DNA of 64,000 nucleotides from an uncultured Lachnospiraceae bacterium (lineage in GTDB: Bacteria > Bacillota_A > Clostridia > Lachnospirales > Lachnospiraceae): NCBI GenBank assembly GCA_951801245.1, contig CATOMC010000001.1:1-64000 (forward strand), in the 5' to 3' direction. The position numbers and the translations under genes are program-made. Positions 26,225 to 35,352 of this stretch are shown here, in pieces. The notes beneath the pieces were generated by a model. It had not been told where the DNA came from, searched no databases, and worked only from the letters and a program-made list of their open reading frames with translations. Position 1 is the first letter of the stretch. Each line of letters begins with the position of its first letter.

Positions 26225-28840
26225 ATGTCAAAAATTAGAGTTGATACATTTGGCTGTTGTATTTTAAGAGATATTTTCTATATAGTGGATCCGGAGAAAA
26301 GTCAGGTGGACTTGAACAGAAATATTGGTTTTATTTCACCGATGTCTATGTTTTCTGATTCTGTGATAAAAGACGGGATGGATGTTTCATACAGACAGGG
26401 AGGGAATAAAGAAAATCTTATTAGAAACATTACGGAGGAGTTTAAAAAATCAAATGTATCAGGCTTTAAACAGCGAAACTTCTTTTTAGATTTGGAAAAA
26501 ACTATTTTTGATTATTTAAAAAGTGATGTTAATTCATATTTACTCATGGATTTATCAGATTTACGCTTTCGGATTATGGTAAAAGAAGGGATTGCCATAA
26601 CCATTCGGGAAGATAATCAGAATGAGGTAAAAATTATTCGGAGAACTCTGGAAGCGAAAGGGTTTTCTATTAAAAAGTTCAGGGATTTTTCTGAGAAAGA
26701 GGTTTATTGCATTTTAGACCGATTAGCGGAGCAACTGCAGGAACTGTATTCCAGGGAGCGAATTATCTTTTTATATACAATGCCAACAGATGTATATATT
26801 AACAAAGATGGTAAATATGTGGATGATGATGTGACAATGCATCGGAAATATATCGATTGCTTACCGATGGAACTGAGCAAGTACAATGATTATTTTATAG
26901 AGAAGTGCCAGTGTCAGGTGATCAGATTTCCATGGAAGGCTGGTCTGGTTGCAGATGCGAAGCATAGATGGGGACTTTTTCCATTGCACTATATTGATGA
27001 TGTATATAGATATTACTATTGGGAATTTATGCAAAAGACGGAAAATGGAAAGAAATTATGCTATATTCAAAATCCGTTTTTACATAAGATTGAGACATAT
27101 ATAAATCAGTTGAGAGGAAGAAAAGAGACAATGAAAGATTTTCAGATGGAAACAGAGTTTAATAACTATATACGCGCTATTGCAAGGGAAGAATATTTAA
27201 TCGTCATTGCGGTCAGAGATACGATTGGTGGCAGAGTCGGATCTGAGGGATACAAAAGTTTAAGAAATCTGGGCCTTCAAATGCTTGGCTCTAAGGAAGA
27301 TGGCAGTTATGATCATTGGAAGGGGTATGTAGCCATTCTATATAAGGGAATGCTCCAATACGAAAATCTGGAACAACTTGATATGACAGTGGAACATGAG
27401 ACAGTTTTGGGTGGTGTCAGGCTTGAAATCTGCAGTTCTCCATATAGAAGCGCAAACAGAGCATCTATTATTGTCAATGGGGAGGAATATGCGGTAAATC
27501 GTAGAGGATTGAATATTGTTGTGATTGATACGGAAGATGGAAGTGTGATTGATTCAGTCGCTTTTGATACCTGGGCAGACGGCAGACCGTGTTTTAGGAA
27601 TGAAAGAGAACGAAAAATAGTCGTAGCGCCTTGTAATCGGGATGAGAGGAATCTCTTACAGGTGAATGAAGTAAGAGAGAGATTAAGATTGCGTAATATT
27701 ATTGATCAGTTTGGGCGTTATCAGAAAATTAAAGTACGGATATTTCAGTGTGGTAGTTCTCAGTTATGGAGTGCTATGGAAAGTGTGGCAATGGAATTTG
27801 AAGCAGATGAAAGATATGATTTGCTGGTGATTGTAAAAAGGCAGGGAGAAGATGGAGATAAACTATTAAAGAAGGTGTCATCACTTGGAATCAAGGCACT
27901 AAGGGAAAAGGAATATTTTTTGAATAAAGACAGGCCAGATATTGCAATTTTTCATGATCAGGCAGATTTTGGGTTGGCAGATTGTGAGTCTGTTAAGTTG
28001 AGATATCTTGTTCCGGTAACATTAATTAATGGAATACTATATTCAGAAGATACAGCAATTACAGAATTACTTATGTCACAAAAGTATAAATATAAAATAA
28101 ACAGAATATTCGTTGACAATAATTTATTCGAGAAATTGGAGCAGAAGCAGTCAGTTGAGATAGCTGAATTATCAGGGAATCCGAAATTTGACATTATTTA
28201 TAATAAAACCACAAGAGATAAGGTACTACCTGAGGAGTGGAAAAAGTTAAAAAATAAAAAGGTTTTTTTATGGGCATTTGATCATAATTGGTGGTTGAGA
28301 AGTTCCTCTGTAGATTTATATTTTAAGGAGTTGATTCAAAGTGCTTTGACAGACGAGAAAATAGGTTTGATTATAAGACCACATGTAGAGTTTTTAAATG
28401 AGATGCTAAAACAAAATATTTGGACTAGAGATGATATAGATGCAGTAAACTATTTTTGTGAGACAACTTCTAATATTATCTGGGATGATACGATTGATTA
28501 TGGTCATGCATATTGTGCAGCGGATGCTATTATGACAGATGTAAATTGCGGAATTATCATTTCAGCACTTCCTCTGGATAAACCGATTGCTGTATTACAA
28601 AGGTTTGATGGCAATGTATGTAAGGCACAGTATCCGGATATTGTGGAAGAACATTACAATATCAATTCGATAGAGGAATTACATTCTTTTTTGGAAATGA
28701 TAAAAAGAGGAAAAGATCCTAAGAGAAGACAGAGGAATAAAATGTATCAAAAATATGTTGCTCATTTTGATGGATTAAATGGAAGAAGAATTAAAGAGTC
28801 AATTGAGAAAGATATACAAAAATTTGGCTTAAGAGAATGA
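26225..28840 (+). CDS. DUF6270-like, permuted ILEI-like and TagF-like fusion
   Basis: An 871-residue three-part protein. Residues 1-about 285 resemble the SGNH-like DUF6270 family: DTFGCCILRDIF at the start and HRWGLFPLHYIDD near 255. Residues about 322-455 carry an ILEI/FAM3-like module in swapped order: YLIVIAVRDTIGGRVGSEG, then RRGLNIVV and IDSVAFDTW. Residues about 495-865 match the next gene product and the CDP-glycerol phosphotransferase fold: GNPKFDIIY, WAFDHN, LIIRPH, WDDTIDYGHAY and IMTDVNCGIIISALPL. Start: ATG 26225 after GGAGAA. It may transfer a phosphate-linked group to the glycan; this is inference. Confidence 0.7.
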   Translation: MSKIRVDTFGCCILRDIFYIVDPEKSQVDLNRNIGFISPMSMFSDSVIKDGMDVSYRQGGNKENLIRNITEEFKKSNVSGFKQRNFFLDLEKTIFDYLKSDVNSYLLMDLSDLRFRIMVKEGIAITIREDNQNEVKIIRRTLEAKGFSIKKFRDFSEKEVYCILDRLAEQLQELYSRERIIFLYTMPTDVYINKDGKYVDDDVTMHRKYIDCLPMELSKYNDYFIEKCQCQVIRFPWKAGLVADAKHRWGLFPLHYIDDVYRYYYWEFMQKTENGKKLCYIQNPFLHKIETYINQLRGRKETMKDFQMETEFNNYIRAIAREEYLIVIAVRDTIGGRVGSEGYKSLRNLGLQMLGSKEDGSYDHWKGYVAILYKGMLQYENLEQLDMTVEHETVLGGVRLEICSSPYRSANRASIIVNGEEYAVNRRGLNIVVIDTEDGSVIDSVAFDTWADGRPCFRNERERKIVVAPCNRDERNLLQVNEVRERLRLRNIIDQFGRYQKIKVRIFQCGSSQLWSAMESVAMEFEADERYDLLVIVKRQGEDGDKLLKKVSSLGIKALREKEYFLNKDRPDIAIFHDQADFGLADCESVKLRYLVPVTLINGILYSEDTAITELLMSQKYKYKINRIFVDNNLFEKLEQKQSVEIAELSGNPKFDIIYNKTTRDKVLPEEWKKLKNKKVFLWAFDHNWWLRSSSVDLYFKELIQSALTDEKIGLIIRPHVEFLNEMLKQNIWTRDDIDAVNYFCETTSNIIWDDTIDYGHAYCAADAIMTDVNCGIIISALPLDKPIAVLQRFDGNVCKAQYPDIVEEHYNINSIEELHSFLEMIKRGKDPKRRQRNKMYQKYVAHFDGLNGRRIKESIEKDIQKFGLRE

Positions 28841-28877
28841 GTGCAGGAGTCTATGAGACGGCAGAAAGGAACATAAC

Positions 28878-30197
28878 ATGATTTTGGAAGATAAATCTAT
28901 GGAATATGCATTTTTTGAGGGAAGGTCTAAGGACGAACGCTTTTTAAAAAATGTGAATGCAGTCAGGACGGAATTGCAGTTTGACAATATTCTTAGCTAT
29001 GTAGAGCAATTGAAAATAGTAAAAATAAATAGAACGAAAATCCGCTTTTTTTACTGGGGTGGGGTATATCAGTGGGCAAGTATTGAGAGTGTAGCTATGG
29101 CTTTTTTTAAAGATCCGTCTTTTGACGTAATGGTTGTTTCAGTTAACGATAACTATGAGCCGAAGAAACGTACAGTAGAAAAAACGGGAATCGCAATCGT
29201 AGATTGCCGGGATTATCATATCGGTACAGATTTGCCGGATATAGTCGTTCTGAATAATCAAATTGACTTTGCAAAATATAATAATTTGCGGAACGTAAAA
29301 ATGATTGTTAATATACCATCTGTTTTAGTCAACGGGTGGATTGTGAAAGACCATATACAGGATATGATGACAGAAAACATTCTTGGAAATGGAGCTGTTA
29401 TGCCAGACTGTTATTTGGTAGAGAAGATTATCTATGATGCTTTTGCTCCAGAAGATTTAAAGAATAAAACGTGGTTTGTATGTGGCAATCCTAAATTTGA
29501 TTTGATTTATAACAATGTTATGAATGATTATCCGGTTACAGATGCCTGGAAAAAACTGAAAGGAAAAAAGATAATATTATGGGCATTTGATCATAACTGG
29601 CAGACAACAGGGTTTTCTTTTGATTTATACTTTAAGTTCTTTATAAGCTGGTTCGCACAACATGAAGATGTTGCATTAATCATTCGGCCGCACCAGGTTT
29701 TTATATATGAAATGTATAATAAAGCAATATGGCCAAGAGATGGGGAAAAGAAGATTAAGGAGATGTTAGGAAAAACTGAAAATGTAATCTGGGATGATTC
29801 ACCAAATTATGGACAGGCTTATGCAATTTGCGATGCGGTCATTACGGACATTAATTGTGGAATTACGATTTCGGCCTTACCGCTAAAAAAGCCAATAGCT
29901 GTATTACAAAGGTATGATGGGAATGAATGTGAACCTCATTATCCGGAAGTTACAGATAGTCTGTATCATATAAAATCGTATGAAGAATTGATTGAATTTT
30001 TATATATGGTAAAAGCAGGAAAGGATCCTATGCTGGGAAAACGGATGGGATTAATAAAAAAATATATTGCCAATTTTGATGGACAAAATGGACAGCGGAT
30101 TAAGAATAAAATAGTAGAACTTTATCAAAGGAAGCTAAAGAATTATAGGGAGCAAGTTGATTGTTCATGCACAAAAGATGAGGAGAAGGATGGATGA
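28878..30197 (+). CDS. Divergent TagF-like phosphotransferase
   Basis: A 439-residue stand-alone relative of the C-terminal domain of the preceding protein. Shared blocks are IRFFYWGGVYQWASIESVAM, GNPKFDLIYN, ILWAFDHNWQ, LIIRPHQVF, VIWDDSPNYGQAYA, VITDINCGITISALPLKKPI and ANFDGQNGQRIK. The TD(x)N(x)G...P pattern corresponds to the TDYSS...KP site of TagF/TagB enzymes but differs in sequence, so the donor may not be CDP-glycerol. It has AGAAAGGAA as ribosome binding site and overlaps the next gene by 4 bp. Confidence 0.7.
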   Translation: MILEDKSMEYAFFEGRSKDERFLKNVNAVRTELQFDNILSYVEQLKIVKINRTKIRFFYWGGVYQWASIESVAMAFFKDPSFDVMVVSVNDNYEPKKRTVEKTGIAIVDCRDYHIGTDLPDIVVLNNQIDFAKYNNLRNVKMIVNIPSVLVNGWIVKDHIQDMMTENILGNGAVMPDCYLVEKIIYDAFAPEDLKNKTWFVCGNPKFDLIYNNVMNDYPVTDAWKKLKGKKIILWAFDHNWQTTGFSFDLYFKFFISWFAQHEDVALIIRPHQVFIYEMYNKAIWPRDGEKKIKEMLGKTENVIWDDSPNYGQAYAICDAVITDINCGITISALPLKKPIAVLQRYDGNECEPHYPEVTDSLYHIKSYEELIEFLYMVKAGKDPMLGKRMGLIKKYIANFDGQNGQRIKNKIVELYQRKLKNYREQVDCSCTKDEEKDG

Positions 30198-30949
30198 TAA
30201 TCAACACATCAGAACTTACAACAGAAGATAATAGTATCAATGGAAATCGTTTAATATATCATAACCACAGATGCCATTGTAAAGTTAATTTTAAGGGAAC
30301 GGGAAATGAAATTGAGATAGGAAATAATGTTAAGTTCCCAGATGGTTATATGTTGACATTACCAAATAATTGTAAGGTAAAAATTGATGATAATGTTTCA
30401 ATAAATGGTGGAGGTCTTCAGTTTTGTGATAATGCATCATTGACGATTAACAAGCAAGTACAATTTTACTATTTGAAAAGGCTCAGGATATTTCAAAATG
30501 CAGAGGTAGTCATTGGAGAGCGTACTACAATTGGTGGCGGGATAGCAATGGACGTTCATAGAGAGTGTAAATTGGTGATAGGAAAAGATTGCATGCTTTC
30601 ATGGGACATAGAGATCTTATGTGGTGATGGACATGTAATAATAGATGTTCTAACAGGGAAACCCATCAATTCTCCGATTGAAGAAGAATATAAGACCGTT
30701 ATAGGGGATCATGTCTGGATAGGCGGTGAATCTTGTATTTTATCTGGTGCGGTTATTGGTACCGGTTCAATCGTTGGGTATAAAAGTACAGTAAATAAGA
30801 AATTTCCCAATAATGTTATTGTGGCAGGCATTCCGGCAGAAATCGTAAGAAAAGATGTAACATGGAGCAGAGGTTCATTTTTAGATGGTGAAAAGTTGTA
30901 TGAGGAATTACCGGCAGAATATAAAATGCTGACAGAAAGGCATGAATGA
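30194..30949 (+). CDS. Hexapeptide-repeat acyltransferase
   Basis: A 251-residue left-handed beta-helix transferase, likely acetylating the glycan. Repeats include NEIEIGNNVKFPDG, CKVKIDDNVSINGGG, VVIGERTTIGGG, and TVIGDHVWIGGESCILSG followed by AVIGTGSIVGYKS. The family end NVIVAGIPAEIVRK is present. It overlaps the gene before (ATGA) and its stop overlaps the first ATG of the glutamine-kinase-like gene, so it may be co-translated with the phosphoramidate genes. Confidence 0.85.
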   Translation: MIINTSELTTEDNSINGNRLIYHNHRCHCKVNFKGTGNEIEIGNNVKFPDGYMLTLPNNCKVKIDDNVSINGGGLQFCDNASLTINKQVQFYYLKRLRIFQNAEVVIGERTTIGGGIAMDVHRECKLVIGKDCMLSWDIEILCGDGHVIIDVLTGKPINSPIEEEYKTVIGDHVWIGGESCILSGAVIGTGSIVGYKSTVNKKFPNNVIVAGIPAEIVRKDVTWSRGSFLDGEKLYEELPAEYKMLTERHE

Positions 30950-33282
30950 TGATGGATTTAACAAAAGCAGAAATGCTGCGATATTTGAAAGAACATATTC
31001 CCGAGATTAATATTCTTCCAGTATTGATTATTGATAGTATTGAATATGAGAAAAATCCGGAACAATTGATCCATAAGATAATTCAGTTTGCAAAAGGGGA
31101 AAATCTGATAATCCGTTCTTCCTCTGCAATGGAGGATACCGACAGCTATTCCAATGCCGGGAAGTTTGAATCAATCCTGAACGTCATGCCAGATAAAGAG
31201 CATATAGATGCAGCGGTACGGAAGGTATATGCTTCTTATGAAACAAAGGAAAATCAACAGATACTAGTTCAGCCGATGCTGCGGGATATCAAAAAATCAG
31301 GTGTCATATTCACTTCGGATATGGATACATTGGCGGACTATTACATTGCAAACTACTATGAAGGAAGTGACTCTGCGGCTGTCACAAGCGGCAGTACGGG
31401 AGCGTTAAAGACCTATGTGCAATATAAAAAGTGCACAAGCGGTCAAGTGGATGCAGATATGACCAATTTGGTCCGTTCATGTCAATATATAGAGTCTTTT
31501 CTTAAGAATCCGGCATTAGACATTGAATTTGCCATAACCATGGAAGAAACTGTATATATTTTTCAGGTCAGGCCCATAGCGAAAGGTGATAAACGGCAAT
31601 ACGAATATATAGATATTGGACCCGCATTAAATCGTATTTATAAAAAGGCAAGTAAACTGGCAAAAAGACATCCTTTTTTATTGGGACATACTACTTACTT
31701 TGGGGTGATGCCAGACTGGAATCCGGCAGAGATCTTAGGGGTGAGACCGAAAAAGCTTGCAATTTCTCTTTATAAAGAATTGATAACGGATACTATATGG
31801 GCGCATCAGAGGCATGACTATGGATACCGTAATCTGATAATGCATCCGTTGATGATCTCTTTTTGCGGGATACCTTACATAGATACCAGAATTACTTTTA
31901 ATTCGTTTATCCCGCAGAATTTGAATGAGATAATTGCGGAAAAGTTGGTGGACTTTTACTTGGCCAAATTGGCAGCTTATCCCAAATATCATGATAAGAT
32001 TGAGTTTGAAATCGTATATTCCTGTTATTATCTGGGATTACATGATGATTTAAAAGAATTGTTAAAGTATGGATTTAATGAGAACGAAATTACCAGGATA
32101 GAATTCTCTCTTTTGGAATTAACAAATAATATCATTAATCCTAAAACAGGACTGTACAAGCAGGATATAGAAAGAATTGAGACCTTGAAAGAAAATTATG
32201 AAAAGATCAGACATTCTGAAAATTCTCTGGTTGATAAAATATACTGGCTGATCGAACAGTGTAAGGAGTATGGGACACTGCCGTTTGCAGGGGTGGCCAG
32301 GGCAGGGTTTATTGCAGTGCAGTTCATGAAATCCTTTGTCAAGATGGGGATCATAAATAAGGATGAATATGATTTATATATGAATTCTCTGGATACAGTG
32401 AATAAACAATTGAATTATGATCTGCGCAGGTTTTGTACAAAAGATATGACAAAGGAACAATTTTTAACAAAGTATGGACATATCAGGCCGGGTACTTATG
32501 ATATTTTGTCGGAAAGATATGACGAAGCTTTTGACAAATATTTTACAGAAGACAGTTATTTACATGACGAAGTGGCTGATCAGGAGTTTCATTTTACGAA
32601 AGGACAAATGGAACAGATCCAGCTGGAACTGGATCAGAACGGATTGCAGATAACAACAGAAGAATTATTAATCTTTATAAAGGAATCTATTGAGGGGCGG
32701 GAATATCTAAAATTTGTTTTTACCAAAGCAGTGAGCGATATCTTGAAACTGATAGAGGAATTAGGGAAAAGAGCGGAGATCGGGAAAGAGGATATGGCAC
32801 ATCTGGATATTTCTGTTGTAAAGCAGTTGTATGTGGACTTATTTACAGGTGAAATTAAATCCATCTTTCTGGAAAACATTAATAATAATAAAAGACAGTA
32901 TGAAAATGCCATCCGGATAAAACTGCCCAGTATTATTGTACAGCCGGAAGATATATATTCTTTCTATTTACTCAGCGAGGAACCTAATTATATCACACAG
33001 AAGTCGGTGACTGCATCGATTGCTGAGATTGGTGAAAGTGATTATAAAGATAAGATTGTGTTTATCCAAGCGGCCGATCCTGGATATGATTTTCTTTTCT
33101 CTAAAAACATCGCAGGCCTTGTCACGCAATTTGGAGGAGTTAATTCACATATGGCGATACGGTGTGCTGAATTGGGGATACCGGCAGTTATCGGAGCAGG
33201 AGAAGCCAATTATGCAGAGTGGTCAAAATGGCAGGTCATGACTTTCGACTGCCTGAAGAAGCAGGTAATTAAGATCAGGTAG
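30946..33282 (+). CDS. PEP-synthase-like L-glutamine kinase (Cj1418-like)
   Basis: A 778-residue enzyme with the PEP synthase layout: an N-terminal ATP-grasp domain (LIIRSSSAMEDTDSYSNAGK at about 50-70), a middle region and a C-terminal phosphohistidine swivel domain (FGGVNSHMAIRCAELGIPAV) with catalytic His735. Campylobacter Cj1418 of this family phosphorylates the amide nitrogen of L-glutamine. I assign that activity because the next three genes match the other pathway enzymes. No PEP synthase C-terminal TIM barrel for pyruvate is present, which argues against gluconeogenesis. Three ATG codons in a row (30946, 30949, 30952) are possible starts. Confidence 0.82.
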   Translation: MMMDLTKAEMLRYLKEHIPEINILPVLIIDSIEYEKNPEQLIHKIIQFAKGENLIIRSSSAMEDTDSYSNAGKFESILNVMPDKEHIDAAVRKVYASYETKENQQILVQPMLRDIKKSGVIFTSDMDTLADYYIANYYEGSDSAAVTSGSTGALKTYVQYKKCTSGQVDADMTNLVRSCQYIESFLKNPALDIEFAITMEETVYIFQVRPIAKGDKRQYEYIDIGPALNRIYKKASKLAKRHPFLLGHTTYFGVMPDWNPAEILGVRPKKLAISLYKELITDTIWAHQRHDYGYRNLIMHPLMISFCGIPYIDTRITFNSFIPQNLNEIIAEKLVDFYLAKLAAYPKYHDKIEFEIVYSCYYLGLHDDLKELLKYGFNENEITRIEFSLLELTNNIINPKTGLYKQDIERIETLKENYEKIRHSENSLVDKIYWLIEQCKEYGTLPFAGVARAGFIAVQFMKSFVKMGIINKDEYDLYMNSLDTVNKQLNYDLRRFCTKDMTKEQFLTKYGHIRPGTYDILSERYDEAFDKYFTEDSYLHDEVADQEFHFTKGQMEQIQLELDQNGLQITTEELLIFIKESIEGREYLKFVFTKAVSDILKLIEELGKRAEIGKEDMAHLDISVVKQLYVDLFTGEIKSIFLENINNNKRQYENAIRIKLPSIIVQPEDIYSFYLLSEEPNYITQKSVTASIAEIGESDYKDKIVFIQAADPGYDFLFSKNIAGLVTQFGGVNSHMAIRCAELGIPAVIGAGEANYAEWSKWQVMTFDCLKKQVIKIR

Positions 33283-33292
33283 GGGGTGCCAG

Positions 33293-33829
33293 ATGAAAAA
33301 TTTTATGATCTATATGGTAGGTATCAGTGGAAGCGGTAAAACAACGATAGCCCAAGCACTTGAACAGGAAATCAGAGAAAGACTGCATCAGAAATTACAG
33401 CTCATAGATGGGGATAGAATCCGCAGTGAATTTGGTGGTGTATTTGGATACACATATGAAGAGAGGATGAAGTGTAATCAGGCAGTCAGGGTTGTGGCCA
33501 AATATTTAATCCGTAATGATATATCTGTTGTTTTAACACAGGTCGGTGCATATGAGGCAATGAGACAAAATGTCAGAAAGGATTTTGCCGAGATCAGTGA
33601 TTATATCGAAATCTATGTGAAATGTTCCGTAGAAGAATGTATGCGAAGGGATGTAAAGGGGTATTACAAAAAGCTGAAATCAGGTGAAATGGATAATTTA
33701 AATGGGGTAAATGATGTATTTGAGATTCCCCAAAATGCAGAAATCGTAATCGATACGGAGCAGGTGTCTGTGGATGAGGCTGTGGACAGTATTATGCGGT
33801 ATTTGGAGGATAAAGGGTATGGTGTATAA
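33293..33829 (+). CDS. APS-kinase-like CDP-amidate kinase (Cj1415-like)
   Basis: A 178-residue P-loop kinase of the adenylylsulfate kinase family. It has GISGSGKTT at 10-18, LIDGDRIRSEFGG, YVKCSVEECMRRDVKGYYKK and GVNDVFEIPQNAEIVIDT, close to CysC. In Campylobacter the CysC-like Cj1415 phosphorylates the 3'-hydroxyl of cytidine diphosphoramidate. No sulfate adenylyltransferase lies nearby, so sulfate activation is less likely than the phosphoramidate role given by its neighbours. Ribosome binding site GGGGG just upstream; overlaps the next gene by 11 bp. Confidence 0.8.
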   Translation: MKNFMIYMVGISGSGKTTIAQALEQEIRERLHQKLQLIDGDRIRSEFGGVFGYTYEERMKCNQAVRVVAKYLIRNDISVVLTQVGAYEAMRQNVRKDFAEISDYIEIYVKCSVEECMRRDVKGYYKKLKSGEMDNLNGVNDVFEIPQNAEIVIDTEQVSVDEAVDSIMRYLEDKGYGV

Positions 33830-34439
33830 GTATACTGTTCTATTCACACAAAGGGTAGAAATCGTGGAAAGCTATCAGGAGAGACGGGATTGTGCAGACC
33901 AAAGGATAGCAGAATGGATCAGTAAGGCAGGTTTTTTACCAGTTCCGGTTCCGAACAATGCAAAGACAGCAGAAGATTTGGTTAAGGTATTAGGACCGGC
34001 CGGGATCGTTCTGACCGGCGGCAACAGCCTTGCTGCATATGGAGGGAATGCGCCCGAGAGGGACCAGGTAGATGAGATATTGATCAGGACAGCCATCAGA
34101 CAGGATATCCCGGTATATGGATTCTGCAGGGGGATGCAGTCGATACTGGTCTATTTTGGCAACAGGCTGGAGCATGTGACGGGGCATGTGGCAGTGCGGC
34201 ATGATATTGCAGGGGAGATCAACAGGAACGTAAACAGCTATCATAACCAGGCATGTATGGAACTGAAAGAAGGATGTGGGCTTACTTGTACAGCAAGGTC
34301 GGAAGATGGCGTAGTTGAGGCGGTCAGGCATCTGGAATATCCGATAGCGGCAACGATGTGGCATCCCGAAAGGGAAGAGGGATTTGATGAAGATGATATT
34401 GAGATGATCCGGCAATTATTTTGTCAGGAAACAAAGTAA
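33819..34439 (+). CDS. Class I glutamine amidotransferase, gamma-glutamyl-CDP-amidate hydrolase (Cj1417-like)
   Basis: A 206-residue class I glutaminase-fold hydrolase. The nucleophile is Cys103 in VYGFCRGMQSI; the His-Glu pair is in MWHPERE. GGNSLAAYGGNAPERD forms the substrate loop. In the Campylobacter pathway Cj1417 releases glutamate from CDP-glutamine to give cytidine diphosphoramidate. The start at 33819 follows GGAGGA (33805-33810), inside the end of the kinase gene; a longer reading frame from 33774 is not supported by a ribosome binding site. Confidence 0.8.
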   Translation: MVYKYTVLFTQRVEIVESYQERRDCADQRIAEWISKAGFLPVPVPNNAKTAEDLVKVLGPAGIVLTGGNSLAAYGGNAPERDQVDEILIRTAIRQDIPVYGFCRGMQSILVYFGNRLEHVTGHVAVRHDIAGEINRNVNSYHNQACMELKEGCGLTCTARSEDGVVEAVRHLEYPIAATMWHPEREEGFDEDDIEMIRQLFCQETK

Positions 34440-34459
34440 GAAAAAGAGAGGGAGAGAGC

Positions 34460-35242
34460 ATGAAAGCAATCATATTAGCAGCCGGGCAGGGAACAAGATT
34501 AAAAAAGTATACGGAGAACTTACCGAAGGGAATGCTGCTCTTTGACGGAAAGACGATTATCGAACGCCAAATCGAACTGTATAAAGCATGTGGACTGGAT
34601 AAGATTATTGTCGTCAGGGGATTTGCGGCTGAGAAGATTGATTATGAAGGGGTTACTTATTATACAAATGAAGATTATGCCAATACCAATATGGTCGAGT
34701 CTCTGATGGCAGCAAAAACCGAGTTTGATGATGATATGATAGTAAGTTATTCGGATATTCTGTTCCAGGAAGATATGCTGGAAAAGATGATCTCTTTTCA
34801 GGCAGAATTTGGCGTTGCAGTTGACGATAACTGGCAGTCGTACTGGAAGAAACGGTACGGCAGGATAGACTTCGATACAGAGAGTCTATCAATCGATGAA
34901 AAAGATAATATAGTCGAGTTGGGTCTGGAAAACCCTGAACTTTCGAAAATAGATGCAAGGTATATAGGACTGCTCAGATTCTCGAAATCCGGATTAGATA
35001 AGATAGAAAGTATTCTGGAGGATGCTTATCAGAAGTATCAGGATAAACCGTGGCAGCAATCCGGGAAAACGATCAGAAAAGCATATATGACAGACCTGCT
35101 GAATGCATTGATTGAATCCGGAGAGCAGGTAAAAGCGGTGCATTTTCATAATGGATGGCTTGAGTTTGATACCAATGAAGATTACGAGAAAGCCTGTGAA
35201 TGGGTGGAAGATAAGTCAATTCAGACACTGATACAACTATAA
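34460..35242 (+). CDS. Nucleotidyltransferase, phosphoglutamine cytidylyltransferase (Cj1416-like)
   Basis: A 260-residue sugar-nucleotidyltransferase-fold enzyme: AIILAAGQGTRLKKYTENLP carries the NTP loop, then LFDGKTIIERQIELYKACG, NTNMVESLMAA and VSYSDILF with the metal Asp. Family members act on small phosphorylated compounds; Cj1416 joins CTP to L-glutamine phosphate. The assignment rests on its place as fourth gene of the set. Start ATG 34460 after GAGAGGGAG; an upstream frame extension was discarded. Confidence 0.8.
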   Translation: MKAIILAAGQGTRLKKYTENLPKGMLLFDGKTIIERQIELYKACGLDKIIVVRGFAAEKIDYEGVTYYTNEDYANTNMVESLMAAKTEFDDDMIVSYSDILFQEDMLEKMISFQAEFGVAVDDNWQSYWKKRYGRIDFDTESLSIDEKDNIVELGLENPELSKIDARYIGLLRFSKSGLDKIESILEDAYQKYQDKPWQQSGKTIRKAYMTDLLNALIESGEQVKAVHFHNGWLEFDTNEDYEKACEWVEDKSIQTLIQL

Positions 35243-35332
35243 GCAGGAAGACATGCAGTCTCCGATGATTAACAGATGAAGGAGTGAGAGCGTGAAAGAT
35301 GCAGTCTTAAGTGGAACTGCCAGAAATATCTT

Positions 35333-35343
35333 GGGGGGGGGGG
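35333..35343 (+). repeat. Poly-G tract (G11) at the start of a TagF-like gene
   Basis: Eleven G. GTG 35292, with AAGGAG at ideal distance, reads into the tract. In the present length its frame ends at TAG 35457-35459 after 55 codons. Deleting one G joins GTG 35292 to the long TagF frame, adding 20 residues. The G run also ends 9 nt before ATG 35353 and could act as a ribosome binding site for that start. Confidence 0.75.
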
Positions 35344-35352
35344 CAAACCAAA

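Noticed and set aside
30946..33282. Gluconeogenic PEP synthase
   Set aside because: There is no C-terminal pyruvate-binding barrel after the phosphohistidine domain, and the context is glycan biosynthesis.
33293..33829. Sulfate activation by the APS-kinase-like protein
   Set aside because: No ATP sulfurylase or sulfotransferase is near; the neighbouring genes point to the CDP-amidate kinase role.
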